From Silene latifolia (taxonomy: Eukaryota; Streptophyta; Magnoliopsida; Caryophyllales; Caryophyllaceae): 64,000 nucleotides of DNA. Both the position numbers and the translations under genes were made by a program. The stretch covers positions 15,995,541 to 16,059,540 of the forward strand of contig NC_133537.1 of the NCBI RefSeq assembly GCF_048544455.1. The letters are read 5' to 3'. This document shows, piece by piece, positions 44,336 through 55,275 of the stretch (within the stretch, counting starts at the first letter, position 1; each line of letters begins with the position of its first letter). The notes under the pieces were generated by a model. It was not told where the DNA came from, did not search any database, and saw only the letters and a list, made by a program, of their open reading frames with translations.

Positions 44336-45116
44336 CAGGGTTTTAAATCTCGGTATCGGTCGCGATCGCGGTGTCACGGAATCGCTCCTGAACCGCTTGT
44401 CACGGACCAAACTCGCTTGTTGCGGTTGATTTTTATTTTGCAAGGTTTTATAGCTATATTTTTATTTTTATATATTTCTGATGTTATGTTATGTCTAAAT
44501 ATTTATAAAACAACGTTTTTAAGAGTATGATGAAAATCTCGGTTGGTACAGTAGGTGTTTAGCACTTTAGCTGATAACAAGTTGAAGCAAGTGGAGGGAA
44601 AAGTAGGCGCCAAATGAAAAAGAAAAAAAAAGTAGAAGAGGGTGAAAAAGTAGGCCTCATGTTAACTAAATTAAATGTAAAAACAATTATCCTAGTGGCC
44701 CTATCAAAAAAACACTACCTTGGTTTACGTCGCCCCCAACTACCACATATTAATATTTAATTTTAAAAACTTAAACAAAGTACAACCCCCCAAACCCCAA
44801 CGCAGCAAATCACAAATTTTGTTCTCTCCATCTTCATCCCTGTCAACCCAGAAAATTAAACCAACAATTTAACACTCTAAGATCCTCTCATCTCCTTTAC
44901 CATGTAGGCTAATTCTTCAAGAATTAAGATCCGCAAAATTTAAGGTAAGTTTTTGAATGCTGGGTGCGGTCAAATCGGCCGAGTCACTCGATACCCGAGT
45001 TGACTCGGTCTACTCAGGCGAGTTTTGGCCTTTTTGAAACTGACCGATAAAACTCGCCGTATCGTGTATCGGCAAGCATCGATACCGATACTTATCGGCC
45101 GAGTTTTTAAACACTG
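44336..45116. mobile_element. non-autonomous hAT-type element nested in the mariner-like element
   Basis: 781 bp with inverted termini CAGGGTTTTAAATCTCGGTATCGG and, inward from the right, CAGTGTTTAAAAACTCGGCC, flanked by an 8-bp TSD. The inside has no transposase. It includes a leader-like stretch (about 44815-44945) ending in AAG/GTAAGTTTT and several CGATACCGATAC-type words near the ends. Confidence 0.88.
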
Positions 45117-45259
45117 TCTACAAGTGCCTATAACATTTACACAAACACCATTCCCACTGAAATTACAAATATACTGAAATTACACATCTTAATATTACAT
45201 TTCTCATAAATTTACGTAATCAACCTACTGAAATTACACAACCAATACTAGAGTACAAA

Positions 45260-46602
45260 ATGAAGAAACCTAATCTAACTGATGATGAGAGGCATCGAGT
45301 TGTTTGCCTATTGTTTGAGAGCTGCAAAAATGGCAAACCAGAACATGGTAAGGTTCAAGAAGTTGCTGCCAAATTCAATGTAACAAGAAAATGTATTTTC
45401 AATATCTTGAAAAAGGCAAAAAATCAGAGGCAAGCTGAAGTTCCAATCAATGTTAGGAGTAAAATTGCTGGGAAAAAGGGTAAAGAAAGGATACCTTATC
45501 TAGTTGATGTCATTATGGCATTAGATGTCTCCAAAAGAACTACACTTAAGAGATTGGGAAAAGCAATAGGTCATGCACCTTCAACATGTCATAGATGGGT
45601 AAAGGAAGGTATCATCAAAACTCATACAAATGCAATAAAACCAGCTCTTACCCAAGACAATAAGCATCTTAGGTTGCATTTTGTCATGGGTAAACTAGTT
45701 TTTGATAGGCTATTAAGGTGTATCAAATTCTTTGACATGGGCACTATTGTTCACATTGATGAGAAATGGTTTTATATGACAAAATCAACCTCAAGATACT
45801 ATATTGGCAGCACTGAACCAGCTCCATATAGAGCTTGTAAAAGCAAGAGGTACTTTACTAAAATAATGTTCATGTGTGCTGTTTCAAGGCCAACATACAA
45901 AGAAAATAGGGAGGTTGAATTCGATGGAAAGCTTGGTATACGGCCATTCACATTCCAGAACCAGCAAAAAGAAACAGCAAAAATAGAGTGGCAGGTACAA
46001 TTGTGACAAAACCAATAGAGTCAATCATCAAGAAAGTGACAAAAGATTGTATACTCAATTTAGTTATACCGACAATTAAACAGAAGTGGCCAGTTAGTGC
46101 ATCAAAAGAGATAAGCATCCAACAAGATAATGTCAAGCCTCATATTAATGGAAATGATAAAGAATTCCTTGAAGCAGCAACATCAGATGGATTCAACATA
46201 AAATTAACACAACAGCCAACCAATTCTCCAGATTTAAACATTTTAGACTTAGGTTTCTTTAGGTCTATTAAGTCATTACAAGATGAACACCCAACAAGGA
46301 CAGTAGAGGAGTTGGTCAAGAGTGTACAAGATGCTTATGAAGAGGAAACAGTGGAGGTATTAGACAATGTATGACTTAGTTTACAAGCTTGTATGATTGA
46401 CATAATGAAACTGAAAGGGCACAACAACTACCCACTAACACACTTAGCAATGGCAGCACAAAGAAGAGCAGGAACACTACCAAGAAATTTAGAGGTTGAT
46501 AAAGAATTACTTAAGGAATGTATTCAATTTTTAATTACTTGTGGTTTGATAAAAGATTTAGAGCAACTAATGTTAGACCTAGGTATCCAAGTTCCATTTT
46601 GA
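45260..46602 (+). pseudogene. mariner-like transposase (frameshift and stop)
   Basis: The ATG at 45260 opens MKKPNLTDDERHRVVCLL with helix-turn-helix regions (VAAKFNVTRKCIFNILKK, LKRLGKAIGHAPSTCHRWVK). The first catalytic Asp is in VHIDEKWFYMTK, the second in SIQQDNVKPHI, and the third in NSPDLNILDLGFFRSI, with 39 residues between the last two (DD39D), the plant mariner signature. A one-base shift near 45950 moves the frame from the first piece (to 46006) to EPAKRNSKNRVAGT and on to a TGA at 46372-46374. The same frame then continues to 46602 (LTHLAMAAQRRAGTLPRN). Without these two lesions it would be a full-length transposase of about 445 residues. Confidence 0.92.
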
Positions 46603-46789
46603 ACAATGGGAAGGTGGCAGTTTGTATGACAAACAAACATTAAGGCGGTTTTTGACATGTTTGTTTATCAATTCAAACAGCATATCCTTAGTTCTGTATT
46701 TTGTTTATTGAACTCATTTTGGTTTACTCTGTATGTAAACTCATTATGGAAATGAAATGAATGAACTTAAGAGTTCGATGAAGAATGAA

Positions 46790-47262
46790 AGAACATGTTT
46801 GTTAAATGTGCAACAATTACTCTTAGCAAGCAAGTTGTCTTCATTGAGTAATGTGACCTCATCATAGAAGTGCCTCATCAAAAGAGAAAACCATGGAACC
46901 CCAAAATATGAGTACCTCAACATGAATTAAATCTTCTGGTGGCATCAAATATTGGTCACCAAGTCTAACTACTGATCCAACACCAACATACAACCTCTCA
47001 GTCCAATTGGACCTTCATTGAGGTTGCACACACCAATACTCTCAACAAGCAAGTTCTCTTCATTGAGTAATTTCAACACCATAGTCAAACACAACCAACT
47101 AGCATAACACATAGAAAAAGAGTACCTCAACATGGCTACATCAATTTAAAATGATTGGCAACAACATGGACCTCTTTTTCATAGAGTGATATGTTCAGTG
47201 GCCAGATAGAGTAACAGTCACAATGTTGGGTAACCTCTCAGATTAGTAGGCCCTTCACTGAG
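46790..47262. repeat. two diverged ~220-bp direct repeats in the mariner-like element
   Basis: AAGCAAGTTSTCTTCATTGAG, GAGTACCTCAACATG and CCTCTCAG...CCTTCAYTGAGG recur in the same order about 220 bp apart. Confidence 0.65.
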
Positions 47263-47329
47263 GAATTATCAACATATACAATCCAACCATATCACAGAAC
47301 ACCCATACATTATAGAACCAATACCGCCA

Positions 47330-47592
47330 GCAACACCCAAACAACCTACAAAAAACAGAATAGCCAAACAACTTACAGAAAATAGAACACCCAAACAACT
47401 TGTAGAAAACAGAACACCCAAACTACCTACAGAAAATAGAACACCCAAACAACCTGCAGAAAATAGAATACACAAACTACCAACAGAAAACAGCAACACC
47501 CAAACAACATGCAAAAAGCAAAAAACCCAAACAACCTCCTTAAAAAGGGAACACCCAAACTACCAGCAGAAAACAGATCACCCAAACACTTT
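47330..47592. repeat. ~27-bp minisatellite
   Basis: About nine diverged units of CAGAAAATAGAACACCCAAA plus CAACCTA. On the minus strand they give a repetitive Cys/Leu/Phe-rich frame that is not taken as a gene. Confidence 0.85.
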
Positions 47593-47694
47593 AGATACTC
47601 AGCAACAGCAACAAAACAACGAAATTTAGCAACAACAACCCACAATACTCAGCAAAAAAACATTTATAAACATTTAAAGGGAGAGTTTAAGAAA

Positions 47695-48271
47695 TGAACC
47701 TCCCTTGAGCATCATTTTGTTCTCTGCTTTTTACCAAAATTCGTAACATAATCAAAGAACCTCTTTGTTTTCGGTGAGAACTCAACAGCTTCACCACCAT
47801 CCACACCACCATCCACAACTTTAACGTTTGCAGCAGCAAGAGCAGCTTCATAAGACAAAAACAGCAAAAAAATCAATCAACAGCAAGACAACATAAAAAA
47901 AACACCAAGACGACATAAAAAAACAATTAAAGGAAGAGTTTTAGAAATTTACCCCTCTTTTCATCCTTTATTCTCTGTTTTTCCAAGAAATTCGCGCAAT
48001 AAGTTTCGAATCTTTTTTATTTTGGTGACAGATCAGGATATTTACATGCATGCACTTCTTCAATATCCCCATCAACAGATCTATCAGCTTCACCAACAAT
48101 TGAACCCTCTTGATCTACAAAACTATCAGGAATGAAGGTTATTGAGTCCATATAAAACACAGAAGTGGCCTCGGTATTATCGTCAATCTGAGAATCAAGT
48201 AGGGATCCATAACCAGAGAACGAATCAGCTACCACATGACCAACCCCACGAATATACAACACCCCGTCCAT
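47695..48271 (-). other. possible captured exon pair, antisense in the mariner-like element
   Basis: The minus strand has an 84-codon ORF (48271-48017, MDGVLYIRGVGHVV start, acidic) ending in DLSPK-stop. The bases after it still read KRFETYCANFLEKQR. A similar piece, FSPKTKRFFDYVTNFGKKQR, is encoded at about 47770-47705. The two pieces look like duplicated exons of an unknown gene. No family is recognised. Confidence 0.35.
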
Positions 48272-48805
48272 AGAACTATTGTAAGATGTAGACCCGAATT
48301 TTTTCTTCTTTGAAGAAATAGGAGGATGATGAGTATTTTGAGGAAATTTAGATATGATCGGAACAATATAGTGTAAGAATGGGAAAATAGGAGTAGATAG
48401 ATCTAGAGAGAGAGAGAGAGAAATGGAAAAAAAATGAAGAAACAGCGGTGAGTGAAAGAGAGTTTTAGGGTTTTTTAGGGTAGAAGATTCTAGAGAACAA
48501 TGGAGTAATGAAGAGAGGGAGAGGGACGGTTGAGCTTTATGAGGGAGATGGACGGATGGATAGGTGATAAATATTGGTGGAAAATTTATATGGGAGTGAA
48601 AAAAATGGAGGGAGTCATTATTGTTAATGTTTGAGTTAAATAGGTTTAGGGTTGTTAAGTTGGGGGTAATTTTTGTAAAAATAAGGGTGGCATAAGGACA
48701 CTTTGGTCAGATATTAGACCCTTAAAAGGAAATAAGGGAAATGGGTACATTATTGTGGGATGTCCCAAATTAGAAAGTGGGAACATTATTGTGAAATGGA
48801 GGGAG
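48272..48805. other. 3' part of the mariner-like element
   Basis: Purine-rich, with GA repeats at 48404-48421, running into the right inverted repeat. No gene seen. Confidence 0.5.
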
Positions 48806-48903
48806 TACCCTACACCCATTTATAGGGTACTCCTTACTCCCACTATTAAAAAAAATAAAAAATAAAACAAAAAATAAAATATAAAATCACCCACTATTAA
48901 GTA

Positions 48904-49084
48904 CTCCCTCCTATTCTCTATGTTCTTCCACATTTGTTTTTGGATAGAATTTAGTAGGATGATGATATGTGGATGGGGTCATAAGTTATTATAACCATAA
49001 AAAATAGACAAATAAGGAAAGTGGAAGATCTTTGTGAATTTGTCGTTTTAGGAAATGTGGAAGATGTTAAAGAATAAAAAGGAG
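48904..49084. mobile_element. Stowaway-like MITE
   Basis: The left end CTCCCTCCTATTCTCTATGT and the right end, inward, CTCCTTTTTATTCTTTAACA continue in inverted complement through TCTTCCACATTT. TA lies on both sides (48902-48903, 49085-49086). 181 bp. Confidence 0.85.
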
Positions 49085-49096
49085 TAGTTATCAGTT

Positions 49097-49311
49097 TTTT
49101 TTTTTTTTTTGATGATGAGGGGGTTGAATCTCCCCCGGGCCCATGCATTCCCACACCACCACATGGACCATGTAAGTTACCCTCTTCGGGGGCTGCAGTG
49201 GCCAAGTGATCATCGCCCCAGCTAGTAGTCGAACCCGGGACCTCTCTACTCCTGCATTTCTGCAAGCTTCAAGGTTTAACTTGGCTACCACTGGACTAAC
49301 ACCACTTGGTT
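49097..49311 (-). mobile_element. tRNA-derived SINE
   Basis: On the minus strand it starts near a box A-like TAGTCCAGTGGTAGCCAAG and a box B-like GGTTCGACTAC, and ends in a poly(A) tail (T run at 49097-49110 on the plus strand). The TSD is AGTAGTTATCAGTT (49083-49096) and AGTAGTTGTCAGTT (49312-49325), with one mismatch. It inserted at the edge of the MITE. Confidence 0.85.
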
Positions 49312-49499
49312 AGTAGTTGTCAGTTATCATTAGCATAAACCCATCTTCCTCCTATTTCAAATCAAAATCTTTCATATTTACAAAAAATATTATGCATAAA
49401 ATTTCATTTTCAATCCAACTTGTTAGTTCTGTAATCTTATATTTATGTTTTGATTGATTATTTTCAAACTTATCAGGTAAGTCTTGAAATTACGTCGAA

Positions 49500-49793
49500 T
49501 TTATCGTTAGATCTTGATTTCGGGTGTGATATTTATCATATAGAACTATCAAATTTCACTTTTAATTTAGTTAATATGGTAATTTAGTTTGATGAATATA
49601 TTTTCTAGTGTGATATTCATCATATGTCTCTGTCATATACACTTTTAATTTATTGAATATGATAGTGTAATTTGACGAATATGTGGTATGTAGTATGATA
49701 TTCATCATGTTACACTATTATATTCACTTTGAATTTAGTGACTATGATAATGTAATTTAATGAATATGTATTACGTAGTGTATGTTCATTATA
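49500..49793. repeat. 84-bp minisatellite, left part
   Basis: Units marked by GTGATATTCATCATAT start near 49525, 49609, 49693 and 49777, a constant 84-bp step. Each also has TAATTTGATGAATATG and TTATATTCACTTTGAATTTA. The array is interrupted by copia element 2 and resumes at 54562. Confidence 0.85.
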
Positions 49794-49964
49794 TATAATT
49801 GAATATGTAAATATTCTAGTAGCTATTCTAGAATATTCTAGTTGATATTGTTTTCTATATGTTTATTTATATTGCCTTATTTGTAGGGTGGTACGTTACA
49901 CACATACTCTTGTATATATATGTTTGTTCTGATTGAATGCAATCCAAGGGATTACAATCTTTTA
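49794..49964 (+). repeat. 5' LTR of copia element 2
   Basis: 171 bp, ending ATTACAATCTTTTA. The first two bases are TA instead of TG. Confidence 0.85.
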
Positions 49965-49999
49965 TGGTATCAAGAGTAAAAAAACCCTAGCCCTAAAAA

Positions 50000-50839
50000 G
50001 CTCTCCTCCTTTTTTTTCAATCTCTTGTCAAGGCACCTTCCTCTGACAAAGCCACTGACAAAGCTCCTTTCCACCCTGACTTCGGCGTCACATCCATCAA
50101 AAACCATGTCGCCCTAGTGCTTGAGCTAGAAACCGTTCAATACGATCTCTGGGCCGAACTATTCCTAAATACGGCCAGAGCTTTTGAGATCCACCACCAC
50201 CTGATTGACCCTTCCAAGGATGACCCCCCTCGTCCTGATGTCGACCAGAATTTATGGAATCGACTTGATGCCATTGTCAAACAATGGCTATATGCTACCA
50301 TCTCCAACGATCTTCTCCAAACTGTGGTTGAAAGCGGATTCACAGCCAAAAAAACCTGGGAACGCATCCGAGCCCTTTTCAATGACAACAAGCGTTCCCG
50401 AGCGGTCCTCCTCGAGCAACAATTCTCTGCCACTCACATGGATAATTTCCCTAATGTCTCCTTTTATTGTCAGGCCCTAAAATGTCTCGCTGACCAACTT
50501 AAGAACGTCGGCTCGCCGGTCTCCGATGATCGTCTTGTTCTTCATATGGTCACCAATCTCTCGGATGGGTATGATAGCATTGCTACCCTCATCCAACAGA
50601 GTGACCCCATTCCTCCGTTCGTCAAGGCTCGGTCTATGCTTGCCCTTGAGGAGACCCGCAAAGCCAAGTTTGGTTCTTCCTCTGCTCATGCCGCCCTCGC
50701 TGCCACCTACGCCCCTGCTAATGGCGATGACTCTGACACCACTCCTCCTGCCCAAAACACCACGCCCAATACTCGACAAAACAATGGTCGTGGACGCTTT
50801 AACAACCGCGCCTACAACAACCGTGGTAAGGGCAGATAG
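50000..50839 (+). pseudogene. copia element 2 gag
   Basis: The frame is open from about 50000 without an ATG at the expected start. It includes NHVALVLELETVQYDLWAEL, WNRLDAIVKQWLYATISNDL and FNDNKRSRAVLLEQQF, the UBN2-type gag of copia elements, and an Asn/Arg/Gly-rich tail. A TAG at 50837-50839 ends it before protease. Confidence 0.88.
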
Positions 50840-50939
50840 GGTGGGTCAGGTGGCTCTCGCAATTACTCTTACTCCCGTGATGGTAACCGTGGCAACTAGC
50901 AGCAATAACCTGCTTCTTCCCCTACTCCGTCCTCCTTAG

Positions 50940-53900
50940 GCCACTGGGTCTAGATTCCACAAGGCACCCTCCAAAACTAGTGGCAAGATCCTCGTTGCCC
51001 ATATCCTATGCAAGGGTGGGCTCCTCCATCGAATTCCAGCCCTGGCATCCTTGGGCCCCGACCCCAGCAGGTATTCATGGTACAACAGCCTACTCCTCCT
51101 CCTGCTCAGTTTCCCAGACGTATTACCAAACGGAGCTTGCAGCAGCGATGCAATCAATGTCTCTTCAGCAACCCGATGATTCATGGTACATGGATACGGG
51201 CGCATCCGCTCATATGACCTCTAACTCAGGTACTCTCACGTCTTATTTTAATTTGAGCAATCCCCGCCATATAATCGTTGATAATGGTCACCATGTTCCA
51301 ATTAAAGGTTGTGGTCATAAAATTTTATCCCGTCCTCTACCTCCTTTACGACTCACCAATGTCTTTCATGCCCCCGCCTTGGTCAAAAATATTGTATCTG
51401 TCAGACAATTTACTACTGACAATATTGTTTCTGTGGAATTTGACCCGTTTGGTTTTACTCTGAAGGACCTTCGGACGGGGACACATCTTATGAGATGCAG
51501 TAGCAGCGGTGATCTATACCCTCTTACCTCCACCAAACCAGCTGCTCCTTGCTCTTTTATCACTCTTTCTGACGTCACTCCTACCCTATGACACTCCTGC
51601 CTCGGTCATCCGGGGCCTCATATTTTTTCTTTACTTCATAATAGCAACACTATTTCTTGTAATAAGCTGCCTAGCGCAAAGCTTTGTCACGCTTGTGAAC
51701 TCGGTAAACATACTAGACTGCCTTTCTTTCCGTCTCAATCTACTACTTACTTTCCATTTGATATTGTTCACAGCGATTTATGGACCTCGCCTGTAGTTAG
51801 TAATTTAGGCCACCGCTATTACTTACTTTTTTTAGATGATTTTACGAATTTTCTTTGGACTTTTTCCATTAAAAACAAATCGCAAGTCTTCTCCCTATTC
51901 CAACTATTCCACACACTAATTCAAAATCAATTTAATCGGAAAATTAAAAAATTTCAATATGACAATGGTCGCGAATTTGATAATAAATCATATCACACTT
52001 TATTTAACGACCACGACATCCAATTCAGATTCTCCTGTCCTCATACTTCCAGTCAAAATAGGAAATCCGAAAGAAAAATTCGCACAATTAACAATATAGT
52101 TCGCACTCTCCTTGCCCACTCTCATGTCCCCCCGGCCCTCTGGCCCTACGCTCTTGCTATGGCCACTTACCTCCATAACATCACTCCCAGCAAAGCAAAT
52201 CGACTTGTCTCCCCTACTCAAAGTCTCTGCCTTAAACTTCCATCATATTCTCATCTTCGCGTGGTCGGTTGCCTTTGCTATCCTCTCATCCCATCCACTT
52301 CTATTCACAAACTCGAGCCCCGATCCACCCCGTGTGTCTTTCTTGGTTTTCCGTCAGCTCACCACGGCTACTTATGTCTCGAGTTATCCTCCCGTAAGGT
52401 CCTTATATCTAGTCTCGTCACGCCACGTTCCACGAAACTGTCTTCCCTTTTCACACCACGCCTACCCTGTCTCCTACCTCCTATGCTTTCCTCGATCCTG
52501 AACCATCACCTTACCTTCAACACCACCTAACCCGCTCCGCTGCCCCTTTGCGTGTATACTCACGCCGCCCACGCCCACCACCTGTCAACACCACCACGAC
52601 CCCTGCCAATGCCCCTGAACAACCAGCCCAACCAGCTCCCTCTGCCATTACACCAATCCACCAACCAGCCCCCTCTGCTATGCGAAAAACCCACCAACTA
52701 GACCCCTCTGCCACGACAACACCTCACCAACCAGACCCTTCTACCTCACACCAGCCCTCTTCTCCTCCGATGCAAACCCGTAACAAACACGGGATTTTCA
52801 AACCCCATGCTGTCACTGACCTGTGCACCACCACTGACCTCTCCTCTATACCACCGAATCCCATTGCCGCCCTTAACGACCCTCATTGGAAACAGGCTAT
52901 GACCGACAAATATAATGCTCTAATTAAAAATAACACGTGGGTCCTAGTTCCTAGGCCATCTGATGCGAATGTAACCCGTTGTATGTGGCTGTTTAAACGC
53001 AAATTTAAATCTAATGGTGATTTGGAACGGTACAAAGCCCATCTTGTTGTCAATGGCAGGTCTCAACAGGTTGGAATTGATTGCGACGAAACGTTTAGCT
53101 CTGTCGTCAAACCCGCCACCATCCGGACCGTACTCAGTATTGCCATATCCAACCATTGGTCCATTCACCAACTAGACGTGAAAAATGCTTTTTTACATGG
53201 TCACCTAGCCGAGACGGTTTATATGCACCAACCTCCGGGTTTTCGTGATCGTGCTCATCCTGATTATGTCTGTTTGTTGAAAAAGTCTCTGTATGGTCTT
53301 AAACAGGCACCCTGGGCTTGGTATCACCGGTTTGCTACATTTGTGGCTATTATTGGCTTCACTCACAGTAAGATGGATCACTCTCTCTTTGTCCTTCATG
53401 CTGCAAAGGACACAGCTTATATATTATTGTATGTGGATGACATTATTCTGGTTTCCTTGTCTGATACATTGCGCCAGAATATTATTACTCGCCTTGGCTC
53501 AGAATTCTCTATGACTGTTTTGGGCTCGCTCAGTTATTTTTTGGGTATCTCTGTCTCCCGCACTAAGGATGGGCTTTTCCTTTCTCAAAAGAAATATGCA
53601 GATGATATCTTGGCTCGTGCTAAAATGACAAATTGTAAGCCTTCTCAAACACCCATCGATACTAATACCAAGCTGAGTGCAACTTTTGGCCCCTCGGTTG
53701 CCGACCCCACTTTATATCGTAGCCTTGCCGGCGCTCTCCAATACCTCAACTTTATCCGGCCCGACATTGCTTACGCAGTTCAACAAGTGTGTTTACATAT
53801 GCATGATCCTCGGGAACCCCATTTATCGGCCTTGAAATGCATTCTCTGTTATGTCCGTGGCACTGCTACTCACGGTCTTCACCTCCGGCCGTCTTCATTT

Positions 53901-54393
53901 CGTTCCCTAATTGCCTATTCTGATCCCGATTGGGGAGGTTGTCCTGACACCCACCGCTCTACGTCTGGTTATTGTGTCTATTTGGGTGATATCATTGTCT
54001 CTTGGTCCTCTAAACGGCAACCCACGTTGTCCCGCTCCAGTGCCAAAGCCGAATACTGTGGCATTGCTAATGTTGTTGCTGAGATGTGTTAGTTACATAA
54101 CCTCCTCCTTGAGCTGCATTGTCCCTTGTCTAAAGCTACCTTGGTTTATTGTGACAATGTCAGCGCTGTCTATCTTTCCGGCAACCCCGTTAATCATCAG
54201 CGAACCAAGCATATTGAAATGGACATCCACTTTGTTCGCGAGAAGGTTGCTCTTGGTCAGGTACACACTTTACATGTTCCATCCTGATATCAGTACGCTG
54301 ACATCTTCCCCAAGGGTCTTCCCAAAGCCTTGTTTAATGACTTTCGCTCGAGTCTCAACATCCGCTCTCCTCCCGTTTCGACTGTGGGGGTGT
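50940..54393 (+). pseudogene. copia element 2 pol (protease, integrase, reverse transcriptase, RNase H)
   Basis: Protease SWYMDTGASAHMTS (near 51183). TGA at 51589-51591 stands where the Trp of WHSRLGHPG is expected. GAG-pre-integrase LGHPGPH. Integrase HSDLWTSPV, FQYDNGREF and SERKIRTI. A shift near 52530 leads into the reverse transcriptase frame 52548-54092, with WLFKRKFKSNGDLERYKAHL, QLDVKNAFLHG, YGLKQAPWAWY and ILLYVDDIILV. TAG at 54090-54092 again replaces a Trp codon inside RNase H (KAEYCGIANVVAEMC), and the frame continues with HIEMDIHFVREKV. The stops at Trp codons are G-to-A changes, as expected from methylation-linked C-to-T decay. Confidence 0.92.
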
Positions 54394-54561
54394 AATAGAA
54401 TATGTAAATATTCTAGTAGCTATTCTAGAATATTGTAGTTGATATTGTTTCTTGTATGTTTATTTGTATTGCCTTATTTGTAGGATTGTAGGTTACACAC
54501 ATACTCTTGTATATATACGTTTGTTCTGATTGAATGCAATCCAAGGAATTACAATATTTTA
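54391..54561 (+). repeat. 3' LTR of copia element 2
   Basis: 171 bp, TGTAATAGAATATG...CAATATTTTA, nearly identical to the 5' LTR. Confidence 0.9.
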
Positions 54562-54700
54562 ATATAACGCTATTATATTCATTTTAGGTTTGGTGAATAT
54601 GATAGAGTAATTTGATGAATATGAGCTATGTAATGTGATATTCATCAAATGACACTATTATATTCACTTTGAATGTAGTGAATATGGTGTTTAGTTTGAC
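54562..54700. repeat. 84-bp minisatellite, right part
   Basis: Continues the array after the copia insertion, with GTGATATTCATCAAATG near 54635 and TTATATTCACTTTGAATG after it. Confidence 0.8.
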
Positions 54701-54780
54701 GATTTTGAACTATAAACTTGAAAAATTTGACTACAAATTGATCAAAATTATGGATTTGATAAATTTGATATAATTTTATA

Positions 54781-55035
54781 CTCCCTCCATTCAATTACAC
54801 ACTACACATTTGTTTTTTAATATGTTTGTCAACGCGTGTTTTACGCGGTAAATATCTTTAGCTACGTATTTGCAAAAATTATAAAACTTAGGTATTTTTA
54901 ATATACTGATAAAGACAAATCAGACAAGATCCCACATGAATATATTTTCACTTATATATTGATAGAAAATTGTCATTGAATATTGTGAATAGTGTACAAA
55001 ATAGAAATATGTAGTGTGGAGTTGAATGGAGGGTG
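54781..55035. mobile_element. Stowaway-like MITE
   Basis: The left end CTCCCTCCATTCAATTACAC and the right end, inward, CACCCTCCATTCAACTCCAC are inverted repeats through ACTACA. The left flank is TA; the right flank is TC, probably mutated. 255 bp. Confidence 0.82.
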
Positions 55036-55040
55036 TCAAA

Positions 55041-55275
55041 TGTTGAGATCTGATCGAATTAACTAACACCATTGATGTGTGACGAAAGCTCAGAAGATAT
55101 TTATTGAAGATGATGAATTAGTTAGAGAGCGAAAGTAACACAGAGAAAGTAAATAGAATGTTCAAGTATGTATTAAGTTAAACAGTAATATGTACAAGTG
55201 TGGGTATTTATACTAATGTAATTAACAGACATTTACATTATGTACATAAGAAAGACTAATACTAGTTTTCTTAAC
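55041..55275 (-). repeat. 3' LTR of copia element 3
   Basis: On the plus strand it starts TGTTGAGATCTG and ends TTTTCTTAAC, just before the C-rich complement of the polypurine tract. The expected terminal CA is altered to CC. There is no second LTR in the window for comparison. Confidence 0.7.

Larger units (their letters stand above)
44045..48805 (+). mobile_element. plant mariner-like element (Tc1/mariner, DD39D)
   Basis: The left end CTCGCTCCATTTTATAATGA and the right end, inward, CTCCCTCCATTTCACAATAA are inverted repeats continuing through ATGTTCCCA. TA flanks both ends (44043-44044, 48806-48807). It encodes a mariner transposase (45260-46602). It contains a nested hAT-type element (44336-45116), a minisatellite, and other non-coding DNA, so its 4.76 kb is long for the group. 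Confidence 0.9.
49794..54561 (+). mobile_element. Ty1/copia retrotransposon 2 (complete, decayed)
   Basis: Two 171-bp LTRs (49794-49964, 54391-54561), an initiator-Met-type primer-binding site TGGTATCAAGAG at 49965, gag, protease, integrase, reverse transcriptase and RNase H in order on the plus strand, and a polypurine tract GACTGTGGGGG before the 3' LTR. The left LTR begins TATAATTG where the right begins TGTAATAG. Flanks TTATA/ATATA are an imperfect TSD. Confidence 0.92.

Noticed and set aside
47269-47645. Minus-strand frames rich in LGVLFS/GCLGVLF repeats, looking like a membrane or cysteine-repeat protein
   Set aside because: They follow the 27-bp minisatellite exactly; the repeat unit length is a multiple of three, so an open frame is expected by chance.
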